This document shows, one piece after another, positions 5,528 to 10,491 of a stretch of DNA of 10,491 nucleotides. The position numbers were made by a program, and so were the translations under genes. The number at the start of each line of letters is the position of its first letter. Position 1 is the first letter of the stretch. The notes beneath the pieces are model-generated. The model was not told the DNA's origin, made no database searches, and saw nothing but the letters and a program-made list of their open reading frames with translations. The DNA comes from DASXTB01 sp036505615 (lineage in GTDB: Bacteria > Acidobacteriota > UBA6911 > JACQSX01), in the NCBI GenBank assembly GCA_036505615.1, contig DASXTB010000245.1, positions 1 through 10,491 of the forward strand. Direction: 5' to 3'.

Positions 5528-6352
5528 ATGGAAGTTGTTGCGAAATTCCTCATGTTTGAAGAGAGGCTCCCAAGTGGGAATGAGAATATGACCAGGCTAA
5601 AAGGAAAGTATGCTTTGATTACCGGGGCCTCCCGAGGTTTGGGAAGGCAACTGGCAATCGATTTCTCGCGGGAGGGCGCCGCTGGAATAGCCATCGTAGC
5701 GCGTCGCGCTAATACCCTCCAGGAGGTGAGAGAGCGAATCATTGAGACCGCGCCTGAGGCGCAGGTACTGGTGATTGATGCTGATCTCAGCCGCGAAGAG
5801 GAAATCGAGCGCGTGGTTGCGACGACGCTGGCCGAGTTCCGTGGCCGCCTTGACGTGCTGGTCAACAACGCGTCAGCAATCGGGCCAACGCCGATCCCAT
5901 ATCTTTTAGACTACCCGCTGGATGATTTCCGCAGCGTAATTGACACAAACTTGATGGCGCCGTTTCTGATCATCAAAAAGCTGCTTCCGGCAATGATTGA
6001 AGGCGGCGGGTCCATTATCAATGTGACCAGCGACGCCGGGCACACGGGTTATCCGGGATGGGGCGCCTATGGTATCTCCAAGTTCGGCCTCGAAGGCATG
6101 TCGCAAACTTGGGCAGCGGAGCTGGAAGGAAGCGGCGTGCGCGTCAATTGGGTGGATCCTGGCGCGATGAATACGGAGATGCATCGCGCCGCCGAACCGG
6201 AAGAGGACCCTGCAGAGTGGGCTGATCCATCAGAAGTCACAGAAGTATTCATCTATCTTGCCTCAAACGAATCGCGGAATGTCAATGGGCAGAGATTTGA
6301 GGCTCAGGAAGAAAACTGGGGCCAACGAGCAGAAGCAGCCCCGCGCGCCTGA
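5528..6352 (+). CDS. Short-chain dehydrogenase/reductase (classical SDR)
   Basis: This is an NAD(P)-dependent oxidoreductase of the classical SDR family, 274 residues from ATG 5528. The Rossmann nucleotide-binding motif TGASRGLG is at 32-39, the NNAS structural motif at 113-116, and the catalytic set N141, S168, Y181 and K185 is complete (YGISK). A DPG motif follows the sixth strand at 210-212. A basic residue after the second strand (VARRAN, 57-62) hints at NADPH preference; this is inference. ATG 5528 has GGAAAG about 6 bases upstream. ATG 5588 (MTRLKGKYALITGAS) gives the more usual SDR N-terminus and is an equally credible start. It is the first gene after the sigma-54 promoter. The substrate cannot be deduced. 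Confidence 0.93.
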   Translation: MEVVAKFLMFEERLPSGNENMTRLKGKYALITGASRGLGRQLAIDFSREGAAGIAIVARRANTLQEVRERIIETAPEAQVLVIDADLSREEEIERVVATTLAEFRGRLDVLVNNASAIGPTPIPYLLDYPLDDFRSVIDTNLMAPFLIIKKLLPAMIEGGGSIINVTSDAGHTGYPGWGAYGISKFGLEGMSQTWAAELEGSGVRVNWVDPGAMNTEMHRAAEPEEDPAEWADPSEVTEVFIYLASNESRNVNGQRFEAQEENWGQRAEAAPRA

Positions 6353-6384
6353 GATCTAGGGTGGCAGCCACAGCTAAAAGAAAA

Positions 6385-6420
6385 GCCGTCTACGTCCACG
6401 TGCACGTCCACGACCACGGC
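6385..6420. repeat. Short tandem ACGTCCACG repeat in the SDR/QueA-like gap
   Basis: ACGTCCACGTGC (6392-6403) is followed by ACGTCCACGACC (6404-6415), a 12-base period, framed by GCCGT (6385-6389) and ACGGC (6416-6420), which could close a stem. It occupies half of the 76-base gap between the two genes and may be a low-complexity repeat or an RNA structure. No clear terminator T-run follows. Confidence 0.45.
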
Positions 6421-6428
6421 TAAGTTAT

Positions 6429-7478
6429 ATGTCTACTCCTTTCTCTTTCACGCTTCCTCCTGAACTCTCGGCCAAAGAACCGCCGGAGCGACGCGGCATC
6501 GCGCGCGACCAGGTCCGCCTGATGGTCATCGAGCGCGCAACAGGTTGCCTGGAACACACAAGCTTTGATCGTTTAGGCGAGTTCCTTCGCGCCGGCGACC
6601 TGCTGGTCTTCAATTCCAGCCGCACGCTTCCTGCTGCGCTCAACGGATGTGCGGTGCAAGGCGGGCCCTGCATGGAAGTCCGCCTCGCCGAGCATCTCCC
6701 GGATGATTCCTGGCTTGCCCTCCTTCTTTGTGAAGATGGCGATCCTTTCTCCTGCGGATTGCGTCCCGGCATGCAGATCAACTTCGGCCAGGGACTCACG
6801 GCTACCGTTCACGAACGTGATCAGCGGATTCCGAGGCTGTGGAAACTGAGCTTTTCCCAATATGGAACCGAGCTGATGAACACACTGTACCGTTTGGGGC
6901 GGCCTATCCGGTATGAATACGCCTCGGCGCCTTGGGGACTTGATTACTACCAGACCGTTTACGCGCGCGAGCCCGGCTCAGCGGAGATGCCCTCAGCGGG
7001 ACGCGCCTTCACATGGAAGCTGCTCTTCGATCTACAGCGAAGGGGCGTCGAAGTGGCGTATATCGTTCTTCACACCGGACTCTCCTCTTATATGGATGAT
7101 GAGTTGGACGCGCAGCATCCGTCCTCTGAGGAGGAATACTATGTGAGTCAGACGGCAGCCGAGAAGATCAACTGCGCCCACGAGCGAGGCAGCAGAGTTA
7201 TCGCCGTTGGAACTACAGTAGTGAGAGCACTGGAATCGATCGCTGCCGAGACGGGAAGGGTTCATGAAGCGCATGGTTATACCAGGCTTCGAATTACCGC
7301 TCATCATGCTCTGAAAGCAGTGGATGGCTTGCTGACCGGGTTGCATGAGCCAGAGGCGTGCCACCTGGATTTGCTCACTGCTTTTCTGCCGGCAAGAAAA
7401 ATTCAGGAAGCATACACAGAAGCGGTGCGACGAAAGTATCTCTGGCATGAATTCGGCGATTTGAATCTGATTCTTTAA
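6429..7478 (+). CDS. QueA-like protein (S-adenosylmethionine:tRNA ribosyltransferase-isomerase family paralogue)
   Basis: This 349-residue protein resembles QueA, the enzyme that transfers the ribosyl part of SAM to preQ1 in tRNA during queuosine synthesis. Family blocks are visible along its whole length: FTLPPELSAKEPPERR (7-22), GDLLVFNSSRTLPAAL (56-71), YYQTVYAREPGSAEMPSAG (173-191), VLHTGLSSY (213-221), RVIAVGTTVVRALES (256-270), VDGLLTGLHEPEACHLDLL (298-316) and the C-terminal GDLNLIL. Several positions that are near-invariant in true QueA differ. NDTR is NSSR, the APTAGLHF-type block is MPSAGRAFT, and the TNFHLPxSTLLML-type block is TGLHEPEACHLDLL. I therefore call it a divergent paralogue that may not make queuosine. 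No clear Shine-Dalgarno sequence precedes ATG 6429. It lies in the putative SDR/ABM transcription unit. Confidence 0.88.
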   Translation: MSTPFSFTLPPELSAKEPPERRGIARDQVRLMVIERATGCLEHTSFDRLGEFLRAGDLLVFNSSRTLPAALNGCAVQGGPCMEVRLAEHLPDDSWLALLLCEDGDPFSCGLRPGMQINFGQGLTATVHERDQRIPRLWKLSFSQYGTELMNTLYRLGRPIRYEYASAPWGLDYYQTVYAREPGSAEMPSAGRAFTWKLLFDLQRRGVEVAYIVLHTGLSSYMDDELDAQHPSSEEEYYVSQTAAEKINCAHERGSRVIAVGTTVVRALESIAAETGRVHEAHGYTRLRITAHHALKAVDGLLTGLHEPEACHLDLLTAFLPARKIQEAYTEAVRRKYLWHEFGDLNLIL

Positions 7479-7581
7479 GCTTCTGCTTTGGGCTGACGCT
7501 TTGGTTGCGGCCTTATGGCTGCGGCAAGATCTCTTGGTGGTTTGATTGTCACAATATTCCTAGCTGGAGTGAGCAAAGAAG
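7479..7581. repeat. Gap with GGCCGCAACC-core repeat and small hairpin
   Basis: TTGGTTGCGGCC (7501-7512) carries the same core, in inverse orientation, as the repeats near 5029, 9118 and 10202. GCGGCC-TTAT-GGCTGC (7507-7522) forms a 6-pair hairpin with one G-T pair. No T-run follows, so read-through from the QueA-like gene into the next gene is possible. Confidence 0.4.
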
Positions 7582-7881
7582 ATGGCGAACAAGAACGTGA
7601 CTGTACTGGCGCGGGTTAAGGCCAAGAAGGGAATGGAGGATCGGGTGAGGCTGGAATGTCTGGAGCTGGTTGCTTCTTCTCGAAAAGACAGAGGATGCAT
7701 CAGCTATCATTTGCATCGGTCTACAGATGACCCTGCTCTTTTTGTTTTTTATGAAAATTGGACGAACAGAAAACACGTGGAGAAACATCTAGAAAAGCCG
7801 CACTCGTTGGCGTTTGATAAGAGGACCAATGGCATGTTAGCCGAACCGGAAGAGATCACGTTCTTGGAGTTAATAAGTTAA
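7582..7881 (+). CDS. Antibiotic biosynthesis monooxygenase (ABM/YgiN-like) domain protein
   Basis: This is a 99-residue single-domain protein of the ABM ferredoxin-like fold, the size of YgiN-type putative quinol monooxygenases. Seen features are the N-terminal strand NVTVLARVKAKKGMEDRVR, the central CISYHLHRSTDDP segment, the strand FVFYENWTN (54-62) and the helix HVEKHLEKPHSLAF (65-78), which follows the family pattern of an H-x3-HL-x2-PH helix. Such proteins act without metal or prosthetic group on quinols, polyketides or related substrates, or bind haem in one branch; the substrate here is unknown. A GGAG lies 12 bases before ATG 7582. Its position 103 bases after the QueA-like gene on the same strand suggests co-transcription, and it is consistent with a quinone or electrophile theme alongside the SDR. 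Confidence 0.9.
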   Translation: MANKNVTVLARVKAKKGMEDRVRLECLELVASSRKDRGCISYHLHRSTDDPALFVFYENWTNRKHVEKHLEKPHSLAFDKRTNGMLAEPEEITFLELIS

Positions 7882-8008
7882 AGCAGGCCAGAATCGCCTC
7901 AGCCGCGAACTCGAGACCCCCTTAAGCTGGCGATGACGCGGACCGGTCTGGCCGGTAAGACCACTCGCGCACGCTCTCGCTGGAGCCAAGGTAAGGCGCA
8001 TGTTGGCA

Positions 8009-8974
8009 TCAGCGCGCGGGCAGACGAGTCTTGTTTTTCGCCGCGGCAATCACGTCCTGAATAGCCTGAATCACCGCGACCGGTTCGAACAGATGAATTT
8101 CATGTCCGGCATTGGCCACCACCATGTGCCGGGAGTCAGTCGAGATTCGAGCCAGGCGGGCATGCGCGTCTTTGAGCTCCTGGCTCGAGTCCATACCTCT
8201 GGTCAGCACGATCAGCGGCCGATCGCCGATTGGATGTTCCTGCGCCATGCTCATTTCGCGCAACTTTGCCAAGGTGACGCGTTCCTGTTCAGCCGACCTG
8301 ACGACGGCATCGTAAGGCACTGATTCCGGCACCGCGTCAATTAACCGCCTTTCAAGCTCGATGCGGATCTCGTATAAGGCAGGCGGAAGCCGGTCGAAAG
8401 GCGCTCCGGTCTGGGGCGGCCGTCGCGGAACCTTTACAGCGCGCTGTGGAATCGTCGAGCGCAACTGTTCAGCCGTCAGCGAGGCGATCGTGACCGGCTT
8501 TCCCTCGAACATGGTGAACAGCCGCTCTTCGTATGCTGGATCCACCAGCACCATGCCGGCGACTTCGTCGGGATATTGCAGATGGTAGAGGCGGACGTAG
8601 AGCCCGCCCTTCGACGCGCCGACCAGCACATACGGAGGGTGTTCGCCATTCACCTGCAGTAAGGAGTGTAGATCGGCCGCGACGCCGGGATCTCCGGACC
8701 CGCCAGGGTCGCTCCATCCGTACCCGGCTCGGTCGTATGAACAGACGCGATTGGTGCGGGCGATCTCCGGTTGCACCAGCGACCAATCGATCGCGAACGC
8801 GCTGGCGCCGGCCTCCAGTACCACTGTCGGCGCGCCGGCGCCTGTGCAAAGAAGGTGCAGCTTACGCCCGCCGACATCAACCAGCTTTCCGGGCGGCGGT
8901 CCGATATCACCAGGCTGAGCAAACGATGCCGGGACCATGCTTAATGTCAAGCAGAGTATGATCGCGGATTTCAT
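8009..8974 (-). CDS. Exported alpha/beta hydrolase
   Basis: This is a 321-residue alpha/beta-fold hydrolase with an N-terminal signal peptide (basic MK, hydrophobic IILCLTLSMVPASF, likely cleavage after ASFA at residue 19), so it probably acts outside the cytoplasmic membrane. The nucleophile elbow is GASKGG (119-124, S121). The oxyanion-side strand reads PTVVLEAGA (49-57) and the conserved SYDRAGYGWSDP block is at 79-90. The catalytic histidine is H291 in NAGHEIHLFEP. The acid is probably D251 or D262 in the late part of the fold, but I cannot fix it. A strong AGGAGG (8979-8984) sits 4 bases upstream of ATG 8974. It follows the methyltransferase gene on the same strand after 66 bases without an obvious terminator, so the two may share a transcript. 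It converges with the ABM gene. The substrate (ester, lactone or amide) is not deducible. Confidence 0.9.
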   Translation of the reverse strand: MKSAIILCLTLSMVPASFAQPGDIGPPPGKLVDVGGRKLHLLCTGAGAPTVVLEAGASAFAIDWSLVQPEIARTNRVCSYDRAGYGWSDPGGSGDPGVAADLHSLLQVNGEHPPYVLVGASKGGLYVRLYHLQYPDEVAGMVLVDPAYEERLFTMFEGKPVTIASLTAEQLRSTIPQRAVKVPRRPPQTGAPFDRLPPALYEIRIELERRLIDAVPESVPYDAVVRSAEQERVTLAKLREMSMAQEHPIGDRPLIVLTRGMDSSQELKDAHARLARISTDSRHMVVANAGHEIHLFEPVAVIQAIQDVIAAAKNKTRLPAR

Positions 8975-9040
8975 TGGACCTCCTATGTGTCATCGGACCG
9001 TAAAATGTGGTTTTTAAGCCGCTTCCGCGGGGGATCACCT

Positions 9041-9940
9041 TCAAAACCCGAAGGACCGCAAAGATTTTCGCCCTCGCCGCGTCCCCGTGTCGCCGTGTCC
9101 CCGTGTCTCTTCGTTGTGGTTGCGGCCTTCTTGCGCTACTACCATATTAACCTTCGTGCTGAAGGCGGCTGACTCACCAAAGCGACTCACCAGGGAAGCA
9201 GCGGCTTCCTTCTTGAACGCATTCCACTTATCTGAATTCAGCTCGGTCATCATGAACCGTGAAGTCATTGCGATGCAGCGCGATTCGAGGTAGGAGGACA
9301 TGGACATCCGAACCGGCAAATCTATGATGAGAGATTGGGTTACGCAAAGGCCTGCATCTCTTACGACTGCCTCAAGCTCTCCCAGTTCAGTAAGCTTAGC
9401 CTCCGATGGAAGTGCTTGAGTCACGGCCATCTGAACTTGATCTCTTTTGATCCACCTGGAAGCGACGGCGTTCCAAGCATCTCCTAAGGCGTTTTCCGAA
9501 GGTCCCCTGGCCCAGGACGTGAAAGCCAGTTGCCCAGCAGGACGAAGAAGGCGCCTCAATTCCAGAACCGCGACGCGGCAATCGATGACGTGGTTTAACA
9601 CGAAGCTTGCGACGATCACATCAAAGGAACGGCTAAAAAACGGCTGGCGAAGTATGTCAGCAACAACCGATGAAATACCGCGCCCCTCGGCCCGGCGCAG
9701 CATCGTCAGAGACAGATCTGCAGCAACCACTCGAACATTCTTGCATTTCCTCAGCGCGGTAGTTCCCACAATCGCGGTACCCGCTCCGACGTCGAGGAGC
9801 CGACTGCCTGGGGCCGGTTGAAGATCAGCAATCAGCCGCTCCGCGACGGGTGCGAAGTAGTGAGGGACGGCAACTTTCTGGTAGCTGTCGGCTATGTCGT
9901 CATAAGAATACCAACCTGGCCTCTGTCCTGCCGGATGCAT
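9041..9940 (-). CDS. Class I SAM-dependent methyltransferase with a repeat-encoded C-terminal tail
   Basis: This is a 299-residue Rossmann-fold methyltransferase of the UbiE/type-11 kind. Motif I is LLDVGAGTAIVG (48-59), the acidic end of strand 2 is D75 in VVAADLS, and later landmarks are VVADILRQPFFSRSFDVIVASFVLNHV (92-118) and the ELRRLLRPAGQLAFTSW block (127-143). The segment resembles small-molecule methylases and not tRNA or DNA ones; the substrate is unknown. The family core seems to end at about residue 270 (TKVNMVVAQ). The last 29 residues, EGRNHNEETRGHGDTGTRRG onward, are encoded by the repeat DNA at 9041-9130, so the natural stop has probably been lost into intergenic repeat. ATG 9940 has an AAAGG about 4 bases upstream. 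Confidence 0.88.
   Translation of the reverse strand: MHPAGQRPGWYSYDDIADSYQKVAVPHYFAPVAERLIADLQPAPGSRLLDVGAGTAIVGTTALRKCKNVRVVAADLSLTMLRRAEGRGISSVVADILRQPFFSRSFDVIVASFVLNHVIDCRVAVLELRRLLRPAGQLAFTSWARGPSENALGDAWNAVASRWIKRDQVQMAVTQALPSEAKLTELGELEAVVRDAGLCVTQSLIIDLPVRMSMSSYLESRCIAMTSRFMMTELNSDKWNAFKKEAAASLVSRFGESAAFSTKVNMVVAQEGRNHNEETRGHGDTGTRRGRKSLRSFGF
9081..9130. repeat. GTCCCCGTGT repeat and GGCCGCAACC core overlapping the methyltransferase 3' end
   Basis: GTCCCCGTGT occurs at 9081-9090 and again at 9097-9106 (16-base period). It is followed by GGTTGCGGCC (9118-9127), the inverse of the core found at 5029, 7501 and 10202. The composition is non-coding-like, yet it lies inside the methyltransferase reading frame. 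Confidence 0.6.
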
Positions 9941-10194
9941 AAAAGCCTTTCGACTGCCGTTAGTATCCTATCAGTCTCTTCTTCTCCGGAGTGATAACAC
10001 TCTTAAACGGCTTGGTTTCACCTGAACGGTTACTGGGACCTTCTAAAAATGGGTGCGCGATAAGGGGACGCCGGGTCTTGTCTATTCGTGCTATGAAATG
10101 CCTCGAGGCGTTAGTTAATATGTTAATTAAGTAAGGATGCGAGGCGTGGAGGCTGTCTCGAAACTGATGAACCGTGGGGGACCTGGGAACACGG

Positions 10195-10280
10195 CGCGGC
10201 CAGGCCGCAACCCAAAGGAATCATGATTAGCCGCAATGGTTTTAGCCTCGGAGAGGCGTCAGTGAATAGCCCGTCCGTAA
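10195..10280 (+). repeat. Dispersed repeat, copy B (degenerate)
   Basis: This is same-orientation homology to 5026-5108. The mini-hairpin is kept as GCCTC-GGA-GAGGC, but the GTAG head reads ATAG and the large hairpin arm breaks off after CCGTCCGTAA. The inverted second half present at 5116-5256 is missing. It looks like a decayed or half-copy of the element. Confidence 0.75.
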
Positions 10281-10288
10281 CCCGTATA

Positions 10289-10470
10289 ATTCGTGAACCG
10301 AAAGAACGAGCCACAGATTACACGGATTTTACACGGATAAGATCGGGGTCGGGGGATGGGCACCGACTTGCAGTGTGACGTGCGAAGCAGTTCATCGCGC
10401 CCATCCCCCGGCCCCGAACTTATCCGTGTAATCAGCGTAAATCCGTGGCTAGTTCTTTTAATTCACGAAT
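10289..10470. repeat. Long inverted repeat, about 72-base arms
   Basis: Arm 1 (10289-10361) and arm 2 (10399-10470) are inverted copies around a 37-base loop. Both start ATTCGTGAA when read inward, share AAAGAAC, AGCCAC, GATT and ACACGGATAAG, and end in CGGGGGATGGGC. There are scattered mismatches and a 1-2 base indel in the middle. Transcribed or single-stranded, this would form a large cruciform or hairpin. No coding content or T-run is seen. Confidence 0.75.
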
Positions 10471-10491
10471 AATCCGGGGTCAGGGCGGGGA

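Larger units (their letters stand above)
9941..10491. other. Gene-free, repeat-rich end of window
   Basis: No credible gene is present in these 551 bases. The first part holds a small dyad GAGTG-ATAA-CACTC (9989-10002), which may lie in the methyltransferase promoter region, and an AT-rich patch (TTAGTTAATATGTTAATTAAG, within 10111-10132). Then come repeat copy B (10195-10280) and a long inverted repeat (10289-10470). The one short frame here translates repeat DNA. Confidence 0.65.

Noticed and set aside
7882..8008. Possible bidirectional terminator between the ABM and hydrolase genes
   Set aside because: Only a weak ACCGG/CCGGT stem (within about 7940-7960) is visible, and no T-run on either side, so I do not annotate a terminator.
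8469..8961. Overlapping frames inside the alpha/beta hydrolase gene
   Set aside because: Shadow frames of a gene with a signal peptide, a strong ribosome site and catalytic motifs.
10123..10314. 63-codon minus-strand open frame
   Set aside because: It crosses repeat copy B and the start of the inverted repeat. Its only similarity is to the translated repeat at 5026-5108.
10289..10470. CRISPR-like or tandem direct repeats
   Set aside because: The repeated blocks are inverted, imperfect and only two in number. There is no regular repeat-spacer spacing and no cas gene in the window.

Overview
The window is a bacterial chromosomal segment from a mid-to-high GC organism. Its non-coding DNA is rich in short dispersed palindromic repeats. 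The repeat style (REP/BIME-like hairpins, GGCCGCAACCA cores, GTGTCCCC strings) together with the gene content suggests a soil-type Acidobacteriota or Verrucomicrobiota relative. This placement is a low-confidence guess, because the window holds no rRNA or other phylogenetic marker. The first 1.6 kb is visibly richer in GC than the rest and may have a separate history.

Layout. (1) 1-1632, plus strand: the 3' part of a DGPF/YCII-family gene, followed 9 bases later by an ECF42-type sigma factor with its long C-terminal helical extension. This is the classic ECF42 partnership. (2) 1633-1877: a repeat-bearing intergenic stretch with a strong hairpin. (3) 1878-2536, minus strand: a VapBC-like toxin-antitoxin pair (PIN-domain toxin, ribbon-helix-helix-like antitoxin). 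Its promoter is overlaid by alternating operator half-sites. (4) 2646-4838, minus strand: an unusual sigma-54 activator with a complete Rieske [2Fe-2S] domain at its N-terminus, then GAF, PAS, AAA+ and Fis-type HTH domains. (5) 4839-5527: a 689-base divergent control region. It contains four TTTC-N6-GAAA palindromes, a textbook -24/-12 sigma-54 promoter, and a compound REP/BIME-like palindrome between them. (6) 5528-7881, plus strand: a short-chain dehydrogenase, a divergent QueA paralogue and an ABM/YgiN-type monooxygenase, plausibly one sigma-54-dependent transcription unit. (7) 8009-9940, minus strand: a class I methyltransferase followed by an exported alpha/beta hydrolase. (8) 9941-10491: no gene, but a degenerate copy of the repeat at 5026-5108 and a long (about 72-base arms) inverted repeat.

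The most interesting unit is 2646-7881. I propose that the Rieske-GAF-PAS activator senses a redox or small-molecule cue, binds the TTTC-N6-GAAA sites, and switches on the SDR / QueA-like / ABM genes through the sigma-54 promoter at 5450-5465, while also controlling itself. The domains, operators and promoter can be read directly from the sequence. The signal, the regulatory link and the biochemical output are inference.
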